Below are positions 12,415-26,300 of a DNA stretch of 64,000 nt, piece after piece. Position numbers and translations under genes: made by a program. The stretch is from Euglena gracilis (lineage: Eukaryota > Euglenida > Euglenophyceae > Euglenales), in the NCBI GenBank assembly GCA_039621445.1, contig CP154954.1, forward strand, positions 49,145,847 through 49,209,846, read 5' to 3'. The stretch's first letter is position 1, and every line of letters begins with the position of its first letter. The notes beneath the pieces were generated by a model that saw only the letters and a list, made by a program, of their open reading frames with translations, was not told where the DNA came from and did not search any database.

Positions 12415-12910
12415 CCTCCGGAAAGAATTTTGAACTGTGAGAATTTACTGTGTGGAAAAAAAAATCTGTCGGAAAAAAAATTTGGAGAAAATTTTAAAAA
12501 GATGGGTAAAAGAAAATAAAAAAACCCTTTTCTGGAGAAATACAAATGCACCAATACCAAACTTTGTATTACTTTTGTGTTTTTCCAACTGAAAAATTTC
12601 GAAAATCGACGCATTGTATTCACGCTGTTTGAAGCTATTTAACATTTCCAAGACGTCAAAAAGCCATTTCAGGAGTTTGAAGCTCCACGCATGGCAATAG
12701 GGCGGCTGATGTGGTTGGGGACTATGGATTTGGGTACATAATTAGCACCAGGATAAAAAAAAAATGGCCTTGGGGCTCCTACACCATCGTCCACCAAATA
12801 CACCGGTGGCCGACCACCCAAAAGACACTGGAAGCCGTCACCTGAATGACTTCAGTTGTTCACAGAAGAAAATTGTTGCGCAACAGAATTTTTCTATTTT
12901 AGGCCACTTT
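12415..12910. repeat. Degenerate relative of the hAT-like element
   Basis: The left part (GAATTTTGAACTGTGAGAAT and the following A-rich tract) matches about 2540-2615. The right part (GGGGCTCCTACACC, then TGTTGCGCAACAGAATTTTT and TTTTAGGCCA) matches about 3480-3610 of the hAT-like element. It lacks the AT-rich centre and clear ends, so it looks like an old deleted copy. Confidence 0.5.
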
Positions 12911-13539
12911 GTTTTGACGGTTGAGTGAGTGCATTGGACTGAGGTTAGAGGATTTTTTCCAGGAAGACAAGACAGTTTTCCGGGTGTAAGGAGTAACCTC
13001 CTCCTTCTGTCATCCTATCCCTCTGTCAGGAATATCAATGGATCGTGGGGAAATAATGGGGAAATACTTTCCAAGAAAGAGTCAAAAAATTGCTTGGGAA
13101 AAATTCACACAAATGAAAACACAAAAAAAAACACAATTTGCAAAAAAAAAAAGACACCCCAAAAAACCTTCAAAAAAACGATACTCACATCAGCATTCCC
13201 CCCCCAAGTCAACCCACACAGATATCACCAGGTTTGACCAGGTTTCACCCGAGACCACAGATTTCGTTCTGGTTTTCAGTCAAAAAAATATGTAATTTCA
13301 GAATCAGGACCTTACAACGAGCACGTTGTTTTGACTTTCACACCTGGGACTCGCAAAATGGATAAATAAAGACTTTTGAATTTTGAGAGGGTACATGTTG
13401 CCCTACAAATGCCTATCCAGGGGCAGTAATTTCTGTGGTGAAAGCTGTGTATTGGACACATCCATTCAAGTAATTGATGGACGCCATAGGAGGACAGATG
13501 GCAGCATAGCAGGGAGGACAGGGGGGGTGGCACGGTCGT

Positions 13540-13588
13540 GTTGGCGGGACAGCCAGCCGGCAAGCGTGCTGCCGTCTCCGCCAGGCTT
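13540..13588 (-). CDS. Possible isolated exon
   Basis: On the minus strand a strong acceptor (cagccttctcttgacag) is followed by an open frame KPGGDGSTLAGCPANTT up to a GT. No partner exon with matching phase was found, so this is weakly supported. Confidence 0.25.
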
Positions 13589-14306
13589 CTGTCAAGAGAA
13601 GGCTGGCTGTGATTGGTTGGGTGGCTGGGAAGATGGGCGGCCGACCACGGTGCAAACATTGGTGCAGACATGGAAATACCCCCCCCCCCCCCCGGGCGCT
13701 TTGCCCGGGCCATGATTGAAGGTAAGGCCAGGGGGCCAATCTTAGGGGGGCCAAGTTTGCACGTTAAGAAATTCGGCGGCCATGCGCAAAAGGCCAAAAG
13801 CCAACTTTAGGGGAGCCAAGTTTGCACGTAAGAAGGAGGGGGGCCAACGCGCGGGGGGGGGGGGGCCAAAGGCCCGGGGGGGCCAAAGGCCCGGGGGGGG
13901 GTACCTACACAGCCAAACACAAGCATCAACCGTGCATGCCCCCCCCCCCCCAAACAGCTCCCATCCCATGTGGGTGAAAACAGGGGGAGCGAAAAAGGGG
14001 AAGTGGCCAAAATTGCATGTCAGGGGAGGATTGCAACTGTCAACGGGCAATTTGCACGTATGGCGAAGGAGAGTCTCTGCAAATAATTCCACTCAATTGA
14101 CCCAGGGGGAGGTGATTTCCCGAGGCCAATTTGTTTGAAACCCACCAACAGATGTCAAAAAAAAAAACACTCAAAATTGGCTGAAATCTCACACAGGGCG
14201 GTGCTTGGACAAAAGGGGGGAAGGGAAGAATGCCAGGCTGAAACTTTACCATCCCTTACTCATAGCGGGACGCATCAAAAGACTGACAGTTTATAACGTC
14301 CCACCA

Positions 14307-14460
14307 ACAGAAAAGGCAATCTGCGCCAATGCTACGCAAGCTTGTGAGGGGAGAGAGTGGATGAGTGAAAAGGAGGCCAGCGAGACCCAAAGGGCAACGC
14401 TGAGGCAGCGAAACAAGGCGGCTGCGGTGTTCGCGACGGCACCAGGGAGGTTGGCCCCGG
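14307..14460 (+). CDS. Possible plus-strand exon, helical and charged
   Basis: A plus frame after aacagaaaag reads ANATQACEGREWMSEKEASE and continues as a charged, probably helical segment (TLRQRNKAAAVFA) to a GGGAG|GTTGGC donor. The composition is protein-like but no neighbouring exon was found, and a minus-strand acceptor also exists in the region. Confidence 0.25.
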
Positions 14461-14930
14461 GCGACTATCATTCATTTCATTTTGTTTGGCTTCTTCAAAT
14501 CAGCCCCCAACATAGCAGACAAACAGAGAGACTATGAGCTAGGTGTGTCATGGCGTTGATGGTTCACTCCCTCCCCCAAAATGTGGGTTTTCATGACAAA
14601 GTTCCTCATGCGCTTCAGGGGGCAATGATTACTTCCAAGGGGAAAAACCGTGTTGTTGAAATGAAAATGAACATGAAAAAAGCACTTCATTTCAAAAAAA
14701 CGACGAAATTGCTCGACAGGGTAAACAAACAAGATGACAACTTCTGGGAGAGATAAGAAAGGGGATGGACATTGAAAAACATGGGGGAAGCAGAGCACAA
14801 ACAACGTCAAATAACGTGATGAATGCAGATGTCAAACAAAATCTAATTCATGGCAATCGCCGCCGCTACGATGGCGTGTGTGCTTGTTTAGATAGCCTGT
14901 GGTGTGATTTAGCTTTGCCTTTTGCATGGA

Positions 14931-15454
<524 letters not shown>

Positions 15455-15650
15455 TTGCGCGCGTGAGGGATACGACGCACGGCCCCAGCCGTGTGAGTGC
15501 GCCATCCCGCCCCCGCGAGCCGGACCCGACGCGTGCGACGCGAGACAGTGTTTTCGGGTGGGAGCGCCGAGGCAAGCCGACACACGCTCCACCCGGGTGT
15601 GCACAGAGGCGGACGACGCCGACACCCCAGAGGGCTGGGTGTGTGATGTG
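15455..15650. other. GC-rich unique island between two (GT)n blocks
   Basis: About 190 bases of non-repetitive, GC-rich sequence open in frames on both strands. On the minus strand it follows a cacacccag acceptor-like site, so it could be a downstream exon of the zinc-finger gene, but no phase match could be tested because repeats flank it. Confidence 0.35.
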
Positions 15651-16067
<417 letters not shown>

Positions 16068-16248
16068 CTTTGCAGACCACAGAACAGAATCGGTGATGTA
16101 CAGAGCAGACCCTATGGGCAAAGCGCAGCCATTGGGTGAACTTATACCTGGTGTTTGGAAAAAAGAATCGATGATGTGTGCTGGCACAGCACGGATTGCA
16201 TCACCGTGACGGAGGTCAACGGGGATAAAGCAGCCAAAAAGAGGGCTC

Positions 16249-17304
16249 AAACCTGATCAGCATTGGAGGACTGAAGTTGCTGCCAACCACCTGAACAATC
16301 ACTGAGTTGTCATCCGGGACCTTCAAGGAAAATACCCAGTCTTGTTGAAAAACCGTCCAAAATGTATGAACAAAATGTAACATTGAGTTGAAATTTGTTC
16401 TTTTAAAAAGATTGCGGCAGGAATGAGTGAGGTGATGGATCAGAGAACTGCAAGCAATAAAAGACTTTGGAGAAATGGCAATGTGGAGATGCAAAACACT
16501 CCCCATGCACAGGTAACTGGCCTGGTCAAAGGCAATGGATTGCCTCCGGGCTGGATCCGACTAGTCCACAGGGGAGCAGGTTCTCCAACGTTGTACACTG
16601 TTTCCGCCGCCGCGGGGGCCACCGGGGGACGTTGGGGCTTCCCCAACTCGGCCCCAGAGGAGGCCAAGAAGGCCCGACGGAACTCTGCCAGTTGGATCTC
16701 CCCAGCAGGGGCCCGTTGGTCCAACAGGACCAACTACCCACGCAAACGGGGAATTTTGGGGGTTTTACTGCAGTGGTATGGGTGCGTGGCAGGCGACAGC
16801 AGGCCCCTGAGCCCCGGGGCCGCGCACTGCCGTGGTCGAAGGCGGCGGGCCGGGGGCAGGCGGGGGCGGCGGGACGGCAGGGGAGGCTGCGGCGTGCCGC
16901 ATCCAGTGGACGGCCGAGGCGGGCACCGCGGCGGTGAAGGGGAGGGGGCGGGACCCGGCTAGCGGGGGCGGCTGGTCCACCACAACGAGGCCAGGGCCCC
17001 TCCGGGGGCGCAGGACAAAGGGGGGGGGGGGGGTCGGTGCCCAGTGTGAGAAAGAACAGGATTGGTAACTGTGCTAGGCCCGGGTTGGATTGGAGGGCGA
17101 TCCAGTCTCCCCACCCGCTCGGCCAGCTGGAAACCGGTGGGGGGGGGTCAAATTGGACCCAACAGAGGAGGGGTCAACTGTGGGGGGCGGGGATTGGGCT
17201 CAACAACAATCATCCCAAAAAACAAAAAAAAACATCCAGGTCCATAACTTCCTCACCAGAAGTGTTCCCATCTGATTGCGAATCATCATACAAAGAAGAC
17301 ATTT
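16249..17304 (-). CDS. Probable 3' exons downstream of finger 4
   Basis: There are three candidate exons. 17304-17257 follows gttttccacacag and reads [15 protein letters not shown] to TCTG|GTGAGG. 16697-16518 runs from ggggag to CCA|GTTACC and begins [20 protein letters not shown] (60 codons, phase 0 at both ends). 16340-16249 follows tttttcaacaag and reads [17 protein letters not shown], then to CAG|GTGG or ATCAG|GTTTGA. Their joins to finger 4 and to one another are not fully phase-consistent, so exons are probably missing. A plus-strand frame over 16511-16740 ([12 protein letters not shown]...) is also open and protein-like, so the middle exon could be a shadow. Confidence 0.4.
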
Positions 17305-20300
17305 CTGTGTGGAAAACATTCCTCGAAATGGGTGGTCAATAACACGTGGGGGAGGAGGGGTATAGCAAGGAACCCACCACACCGCAGGGAGGGAGGGGGG
17401 GGGAGGGGGCACAACCGACAATGGGAGGGGAGCTGATCAGGGTGCAGCTTGCTGCACTTCGCCCCGAACTTGCACTGGCCCATCATCGCCCACACCTCGC
17501 ACACCTGCCGGCCAGCCTGGGCCCATGCCACCCCATGGCCCAGCGGGCACCCAATGACATCCGAACTACACGTCTCGTTAAAGACCCAGGGGAGGGGGCT
17601 GGGCCAGGGCTAGAAATTTGGGCTGGCTAGCCCGTCCTTCGGGGGGGGGGGGGGGGGGCTGGACCCAAGATGTACTTGAGCCTGGCCGTGCCAGCAGTTC
17701 ACACCGCTGGAAAAAAAAGCATCTGGCAACCTCAAAAACACCATTTTCGGTCAATTTTGAACACTTTTTGCACACGCAAGATTTTTTGGCTGCGCCCAAC
17801 AAAAAGGGGCTGGCTAACTGCTACGGCTGGGCTGGGCCAAAATTGCGGCTGGCTGCAGCAGAACCCCTGGGGGGGGATGCAAAACCTCAAAGAAATGTAT
17901 GATGAACAATCCAACGAGAACTGGCTGGCATGTGCTGGGTGGCCCACTTCAGCCATTTCAGCCATCAACCCAAACGCAGCACTCCAGGGGATGGAAAGGA
18001 ATGACACCAAATCACACCGGGACAACTTCAGGCAGACAGCTTAGCAATGGTTTGCGCTGCACGGCCCCAGACAGCTGGCGATAGTTCGACAGGTCCGGGT
18101 GGGTGAAGCGACACCGGCAGACTGCGCGTCCCCACAGGGCAATGGGGAGGGGGGGACATCTGTGTGCTCCATCCCACGGAGACGTACAGTGGCATCCATT
18201 GCGGCAAGGCCGGCATGCGCAGGTTGGGACCGGGTGCACTTCCCCTTCAGGTAGTCCAGGACATGCAGTTGCTGCGCAAACACGGGGTCAGTCGACCGGG
18301 GGGATGGGGTCCAGACTTTATTCCAGACTTTGCATGATTCTCACCTGGTCCCAGACTGTTGGTGTCCCTTGATGCTTGCCCCGCGTCTGGCCAATTTGTC
18401 ACCAATTGACTTGTCATGCAATTGACTTGGAGAAGGGTCGACTTGGAGAATGGTAGGACCTTGTTCTTCTGAAGGACAATATAAAAAAAATACGTCAATG
18501 AGAAACGCCAGGTGATACCCTGGAAATGGGGGGGGGGGCAACGACACCGTGTGTCTTGGACAAGGAGGGGGATGGCACAGTGTTGGGGGGAGGCATCCCC
18601 CCACCCATCCAAACTGTGAACCCATCAAACACCATGTGCCCACGGGGGAATGAAACCCGGGCCAAAAACCCAGTCAGCCACCCGCAGCAACCGGACGGGC
18701 CAGGCACACGTCGGCCGGGGGGGCGGGCCGGGCAGGGGTGGTGGGGCATCGGCGCACAGCAGGAGGGGCCGCTGCCAGACCGTCTTTTGACAATCCAAGG
18801 GGGAGGGGGGTGCCGTGAGCTATATCCAGCCAGATTTCACTTGGAAGTGGTCCTCTTCGGGCCCCAGCGCCAAAGCCCCAGAGCGTGCTATGGCACCAGC
18901 CACCCCCAAACCCCAACCCCCCTGCCGAGAGCAAACAGCCCCCAGGGAGGGGGAGGGGGCGGCCTGTCTTAAGAGAAGTCTGGGCGCAGCACTTGGTGCG
19001 GTGAGGACCCCGGGCATCGGGGGGGCGCTGTACCCTGTGACAGGAAAGGGTCCTGTGAACACCATTGCTGTCACTAAAACCCAGTCATCCACTTCTTCAG
19101 GAGTGTATGGGAAATCCTGGGGGGGGGGGGGCTCCCTCCCAACGCGAGGGGTGGGGGGGGTGACCCCCCTTCCTCAAAACTGACGGATACCAGGCCAACA
19201 TTGTTGAAAATTGCCAGATTTTTTGAAAACAAATTCTCATTTTCTTGAAATTATTTAATTTGAAAAGCACTAAAAAAAATCCAAAAAATGTGCAATATGC
19301 TCAGTGAGGAAAAGCCACTGAGCATTGATTGTCATTTTCTGGCGCTTTTTGCGTCGGAAGCAAAAATATGCAATGCAAAATATTCAATGCAAAAAAATGC
19401 AAAAGAAACGCAAAAAAGTGCAAGAAAAAGCAAAAAAAATACAAGTTGCATGTAAACTCCTTTATGAGCTCCCCAGGGCTGTGCATTTTTCTTCTGGAGA
19501 GGACTTCGAAATTTTCAGCTGGCCAAAAATGCAACATCAAAGGAAAATGTGGAGCAAACTTGCAAATAATGTGGGTTGGTTCACCGAGTTGCATCCACTT
19601 ATATTTAATACATACAAATACTGAAAATGTGAAAATGGTCCAAAAATGTGAGTTATTCAACTTACAGTTGTTGAAAATGGAGAAATTTGCCTGTATAAAT
19701 GCCTGGAAAAAAGATCGGAAGACAAAATATGCAAAGAAAATGCAAAATTGCGACAAATTTTCATTGTGCAAATTATGCAACCTGCAGGGGTCGGACACAC
19801 AAATGCACCTAGACACCGTGGGCAAACTTCATGGGAAATGGGCGTTTTGTGGGATTTCTATCATACATTCCTGAAGCGTCAAACTAGTTTTCAAAGCGTT
19901 TTCAATAGATCCTACGTAATTCACTCTGAAACTTGTTATTAAGTCCGGATCTCAAATTCGAGTTGACAAACCGATTCACACCACAGCAGGCCTGGTGGAG
20001 TAGTCACCCACCGAGGCAGTTTGCAAGGAAAGACTCCTTTGGTGTCAAAGGCACCAACCGAAAATTTTGACCCAAAAAATCGGCGTCCTCGAAACATCGT
20101 AAGGGCCGGGGGTTGGACCTCCCCCACCGGCCACCCATAGGGTTTGCGCTGTTCCCAATCAGCCCGGCACGCAGGTTTCGTGTGGCGGCCCGCCAAATCC
20201 GCACACTCGCCTGTACTACACTGATCTTTCCAGCCAAAATCCGAACCGATTCAGGCTTCTTGTGGAAAGAATAAGCCCTATCAACGTCGCGGGAAACAGC

Positions 20301-23300
20301 TGGACAGAAACAACCTGTGACTCCGGGTGTAGGCCACATCGCGGTGGCATATGGGTTGCTTAGATTAGTTGGGGAGGAGGGGTATAAAACTGAGGACCCA
20401 CTCACAGAATCAAAAACCACACAATAATGGAACGACAACATTTGACAAGAGTGCAAAGGGAAATGGAAAAGCTCCGTTGTCAAAGGATATGACACTTTTC
20501 AAACATTAGATGAGGGGGGGGGGTCGACACCCACCTGAACAGTGGCACGGCCAAAATGGACCCTTTTCATCCCAACACAAGCACCGGTAAGAAAAAGTTG
20601 CCCCCCCCCAAATCGACCCAAAATGACGTTTTGGGAACTTTTGGGCTAAAATTGTTACTCAAAATTTTCGGCACAAAGCGCTGGAAAAAAATTTTGGTCT
20701 TTGGGGTGGTGGGGTGGAAAGGTGGAGGCCTGCAGTCAAGGAGATCACCTTCCTCAAACTGGAAAACCTCCGATATTGAACCCAGAAAGCCCTCGTGATG
20801 GAGATGCCAACAAACGCCAAAAATTTTGGATACTTTCATTGTGTTGAGATTGACATACAGCAAGGCTGTCGAACCCCACCCATAACGGCAAATAACAAAA
20901 TATGCCTGCAACTAACATTCAGTTTTTTTTTCCTCTGCACATCCGATCAACCGCAAACTAATGCGCCAAGTGAAACAAATTCAAAGCGAACGTGTTCAGA
21001 ATTGCCCGTCCCACATCCTTTTCATTTCCAGGTCATCCCGAAACATCTGAAGCCCGGCAGCGCAAGAACACTTGCAACAGCCGAAGAAAAACGCGGTGAC
21101 CGCCACAGGGGGGCCCAGCAACGCGGGAGGCGTGCGGGGCAGGCAGCAGCCAGGGGCCGGCCGGACATGCAGCGGCCCTGCTACAACGTAACGTGGGCGC
21201 TGGGGTGGTGGGATGGCGAGGGACTTGCCTGGGAAGGGGGGAGGGGGAGTACACAGAGGGGGCCGGTGGCCGTCTCTCTCGCAGTGGGCCGCGGGCCATG
21301 CCCATACTTCGCCCATGCTTCCACAAACTGCACACAGCAGCTGAAGCCTCATTTCTCAGTGGCATGTGAATCAGCAGGCAAAAACCCATTTGTTCATTGG
21401 CCGATTAAGCAGCAGCAAATAACTAACTGAATGGTTCACAGGAGAGGTGATCAGACCCCCCAAGAAGAGCTGTGCTGGAGCCCTTTCGCTGTTGTGTTCA
21501 GTGCTCAGTCTAAAATGAATGGAGGCGAATAAGAAATGCAAATGGATACACTTGCGCCTTCTTGTGAGCCTTTCAAGCCCCCCCCACCGTCATTTCCAGG
21601 GACGTCCACAGCGGCGATGGCTGGTCCGAATCATTAAGGCCGACCTCCGGGTAGGTGCGCCGGCGCCAGACAGCCGGCAGCTTGGGAGGTGGGGGGAGGT
21701 GGGGTTCTGCAGGTCTTTCGGGGGAAAACCTTCAGGAAGACTCTTATGCTCCACATCAATGGTGGGTTCTCTGCCAACCCTCCTTGTCCAGCCCCGTCCA
21801 GGAGGTCACAAACCCGAGACCTGGACCTGCCAAACCCACTCCTTGGGGGAGAGGGGTGGAGGTCCTACTCCTGGTCCTGGTGGAGGACCTACATCTTGGT
21901 GGAGGTCACCGGACAAGACATATGGATGTGGGGGTTGTGCGTTGGGCGGTCTGGGGGCTCCGACGGGGGAACCGGCCCGTGCACGGGGCACAGGCGGAGG
22001 CGGCGGGCCAGGTCGGCGGGGACAGACGACGGTGGCACAAGGCGCCCGACCGATGCGGCATCGGCCGGGGCTGTTGCTCCCAACCGCGGCACCCCGTCGC
22101 CGGCGCTGTGGCCCACCCCCAAATACAACTCTGAGGGAACGAACACCCCCCAGGAGGCTTCAACGTCCCCGGGGGGGGGAGCTGTGTTGTGCTGTGGGGG
22201 TGCTGGGGCTTGCCCGGATAGGCCCCACAGAGACCTCTATTCTAAATCCTGGCTGGGCCAACCCAGGAAGGTTCCTTGAAAAGGTCCCAAAACTGTGTGG
22301 CATGGTGGGGGTGTGCACTGCTCACCCCAAAACGTGCATCCCCCCCCCCACTGCAAAGAAAACCCCCCGCCTGCCCCTTCCTTTGAAAAGAAGCCTGACA
22401 TGTACGCACACGTGTTTACGCACATACATACACATGCGCACCCCGAGAGCATATTGGCATCGCACAACAGGGTGCCACATATGAACGACCACCAGCCCGC
22501 CCACTGGTCCAAAACCATGACCGCTATATACGGTGTGGAGTGGGGGGGGGGTAGCGAATACAACGCCAGGCCCGTCAACCGGATATCTGATATACTTTGT
22601 GCAGGCCTTGGCTTCAGGCATACGGCTGGCGTATGTGCTTCGCATTGGTGGACATTCACAAGATGGTCGTCAAGCGATGCCCCGGATTTGTAAATTGGAA
22701 CTTCCCGTCCATCATTTGGTGAAATTGAAAGTTCCGATGTGGAGATGAGATTTGTTTGTGGTTTACCCCCACCCACCACCACCGAACATTCCAACCCCTG
22801 GGGTTGCTCCATTCCCCCCGACCCACTCTGGGGGGGGTACATCCCTGGGCAGGTAGTCACACCCACGGATGTATGGGAAGCCTGGAGGGGGGGCGGGGTT
22901 CGGCCCCCCAACATGGAATGGGGGGGGGGGTCGGACCCTCTTTCCTCGAAACTGAAGGGGGCCGGGGAAATCTTTGGTTTTGTTGGCAGGCAAAGGGCTG
23001 AACACCAACCCAAAACTGCGAAAAAAAATCCCCAATTTTCCTTTCAAAATAAATCCAAATACGCTCAATTTTGGAGCGTTTCTGAACATTTTTTTCATGT
23101 GGAAAATATGCAAACATCCAAAAAGTGTAATATGCTCAAAAGCGAGGGGAAAAAAGGCATCCTTTGCTCATTTTGCCACCACGGCACCAGAGGAAAAAAA
23201 TTCGCTGCTTTTTTTCTATTGGGAGGGGGGTTGGGGTCCGGAACCCCCTCCCAACATCTGGGGGTGTTGGCCAGAACCCCCCCCACCCTGTCCACACTGA

Positions 23301-26300
23301 GGACTCAAGGAATAGAGACTGAGTCACAAATCCCAAGGGCTGGGGGGGGGGGTCCAGCCAATTTAAGTTGGTTGGAAAAAGGCTGCTGGCTGGATGAAAC
23401 TTGGATCAGTGTGGGTGGGGTTCCCTTCAGCTTCAAATGCACAACTTTCACGTGTTTCAAAAGTCAATTAACGTCCGTATTAATGAACATGTGATCAAAA
23501 ACTATCACTTTCACCCCGCCATGGAAGAATGCAGATGAAAAATCAGCCGCCACGACGAATTAATTTTGGAGAAGGAGACGAATTACTGTAGCGAGCAGGG
23601 GAGCTTGTGCAATCAGAAAACCAAATGGAACATCCCCGAGGGATTGACAGGGAAAGGAACAACATTTCCAAACAGGAAAAATACTAAAATTTTGGGAGAT
23701 GAATGCTCACCATTGCATCACAGCAAGCCAAGATTGAACCGGTTCAAGAAAGGTTGTAAATTGCTATATATGTTTGATTGAGATTTTTACCTTTAAAGTT
23801 TCATCCATCTGCAAAAGGGAGAAAAGAAACCTGAAAAAATCTGCCTCGTATGATCCCTGAAATTAGAGGGGACTGAAGCAAAGTCTGCCTGTGGTGCCGT
23901 GTATGTGAGCAAAAGGAAAAAAACAACGATGATTGGCCGCTGGCTTCGCCTGCACCGCACAGCCGAAATCTGACAAGATACCTCACCCCCTTCTTGTCCT
24001 TGGCACGGCAAAAAGCGTGGAACGTGCGGTTGACACGAAGGGTGTCATCGACAAGCCAGACAGAAAAAGAAAACCGCCCCCCCCCCCTGTCCTGGACCTG
24101 TCCTTGACAGGGCTTGTCTATATGACACACACCCCGTGTCATCCGCACTTTCCCTGCACCCAAAGTGCTGGCACTGTGCCCATGAACACCTCTCCGGAAG
24201 ACACTACCACCACAATTTCCCCACCAAAACATTGTTCCTTTGCAGATTTCTGGGAGTCAGACTCCTTTGGCACTCTGGCTATGTTTTCTTCTAAGATTTC
24301 CGGCCTCTCATGACCCATCACCAAGGCCTTGGGGTTCCATCCTGGCGAAAATCCGTCTTCCAACCAAGAGAGGAGGGGGTCATCCTAGCATTTGTGTCCT
24401 TGTTTGTTTGGCCTTTGTGTCCATTTGTTCCTACCTCCCCCCCCCCCTTGTCGTTGACACGCCAATGTTCCAGAAGAGTGCCGTTGACACGGGGGGTGTG
24501 TCAACGACACGCCGTGTCAACGACAAAGGGGGGGGGGTAGCATCAGCTTTCGGATCTATGCCAACTGAACATCGTTGCATTGGTGGTTTCAATTTTAATG
24601 CATAATTAATGATTTCAAGGACCCAGCTGTCTGCCACGACCCAAAGCGTGAGTGCCCTCGTGAGGCGCTGCGGGTTGAGTGCCTCGTGAGGCGCTGCGGT
24701 CCGGATCGACGGGCAGGCAGACAGGTGCCGCCGGGCCAAATGCTCCGGGGCCCTGCTGGGGGCAGGTGATGGGGGGAGGCAAAGCGAGTGGTGGGCGGCG
24801 GCTCAAGCGGTGTGCTCGGCCGCCCGCGAAAAAAGCCACGGGCGAACGCTTCTGGTCACGAGGGTGGGGGCTGGCGGCGGAGGGCACTGCGGTGGCACAC
24901 CTTGACTGGCGGGGAGCCTGACTGGCCGACGTCGGCCGGTACCGCGCGGCGATTTCCCGTTAAAAAAAAAAAAGACGCACTTTGCCTGCCCAGCATTTGG
25001 CCGGGGCCAACGCCACTCCCACCACAATGTGGCCGCCGCCGCCAGGGCAGGGCCCGCGCCAAACCTCGGACCTGTCGCTGGCCGGCCTTTCCCTCCGCGC
25101 CCCAGAGGCAGACTCAAGCTTGGGGGTACTTGCCAGAAGGGGGCTGCCACCCCCCGCCCCAGGGAAGGGGTGCCAGCTCAGAGGCTGAAATTTTTGGGCA
25201 GGCTGGATAAAGGCTGCTGGCTGGCTGGAAACCCGGAGGGGGATGAGATCCCCTCGGCTTAAGCAGCGCCTTGTCCCCCCCCTCTGGTGGAGGAGGTGGG
25301 GGGGAAACCCCCCACTTGAAATCGTATCGGGGAAAAGGTCTGACCGTGAACAATTGCCGGCGGGAAAGATTCTGCCGGGAGAAATACGGGGAAAATCCTT
25401 GAAATGCCAGGAAAAGTTCTGGACGTGCACTTGAAACGGCCAGGAAAAATACTGAAAAAAAAAAATCTCCACTTTTTCAGGCAAATACATCACGTCGAAA
25501 TCCCAAACTTCCCCAAATCCAAATTTCAAAAACTGGTCGAATTTCTAACCCCCAAATAACAAAATCAAGCTAAAAAAAAAACGCATTCTTTCAGTTTGGA
25601 AAATCAATACACCTTCTGAACAGGCGATTTGGAACAAAATACACTCCAAGATCTTCGGCGTGAAGCGCCAAAGAAAAATTTTGGACGTGTGCGACAGGAA
25701 ATCAGATTCTTCATAAATTTACGTTGAAAACTCCTGCACCGATCCTCAAAATGGTGGGAAATCCTGGACGAAATTTTGTCCAGAATTTGTCCCACAGCAA
25801 CTTTTCCCGTTCCAGTCCACCAGTCTGCCCCCCCCAACCCCGCCCCAGAGGACTAGAAGAGGGAAAGGCCGGCGGGGGGCTCCCCCCCCTCATTGGGCCC
25901 ATCACGCTGACACGACGCGCAGGTCGCTCAGGATGTCGTGCAGGATGCAGTCAAAGGCGGGGGACGAGTACAAACGTCGCCCCTCGCCCTTGAGCCGCGC
26001 AGGTTCCCGGCCCCAGAAGCCACCCTGGTGGGGCAGCGCTGCGGAGTGCCCTGCGGCGGACTGAGGTGACAAATCATTGGAGAAGCAGTCGTTGAGTGCC
26101 AGCACCCTCGTCGAAGCAAATGCGCCATGTGGCAACCCATCAGGCAACGTCACTGCTGAAATGACAATTCTGCATGAGGTGCAAATGAGAACACTCATGC
26201 AATTTAGGAGAACTGTACAAATGAAATTGAAAGCCCAATCTCTTCAAGGACCCAGGGGGGGTTCCTGGGCTAGGGCTGGAAATTTGGGCTGGCTAGAAAT

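Larger units (their letters stand above)
5914..14900. other. Repeat-rich stretch with no confident gene
   Basis: No multi-exon chain with matching phases was found here. Isolated open segments that might be exons are 7248-7277 (plus, between ttaccag and GAG|GTCAAG), 7680-7860, 12040-12170, 13540-13588 and 14307-14460; they are given separately or left unassigned. The rest is repeats: GTCCTCTGACCGGGG / GGTCGTTGGACATAGG blocks (8530-8700, 9170-9245, 11690-11790), CAGTCACGC motifs, AAAATTGCGG arrays and foldback elements. Confidence 0.5.

Noticed and set aside
16511-16760. Plus-strand frame [20 protein letters not shown]..., reminiscent of a WW or methyl-CpG-binding start.
   Set aside because: It overlaps a phase-0 minus candidate exon, has no partner exons, and the resemblance is to only a few residues. 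Not strong enough to call a domain.
21032-21850. A plus-strand exon chain in the duplication (acceptors ttttcatttccag, ccgtcatttccag, ttctgcag and ccccgtccag; donors CGCG|GTGACC, CGG|GTAGGT, ATG|GTGGGT), also present in copy 2.
   Set aside because: Splice signals are good and one frame keeps phase, but the proteins look low-complexity, and the minus-strand chain joins to zinc-finger exons on both sides. Kept only as an alternative; RNA data would decide.
21519-22484. Plus ORF of 321 codons (403 codons in copy 2).
   Set aside because: It runs through several predicted splice sites and homopolymers and changes length between the near-identical copies; it is a chance open frame in GC-rich DNA.
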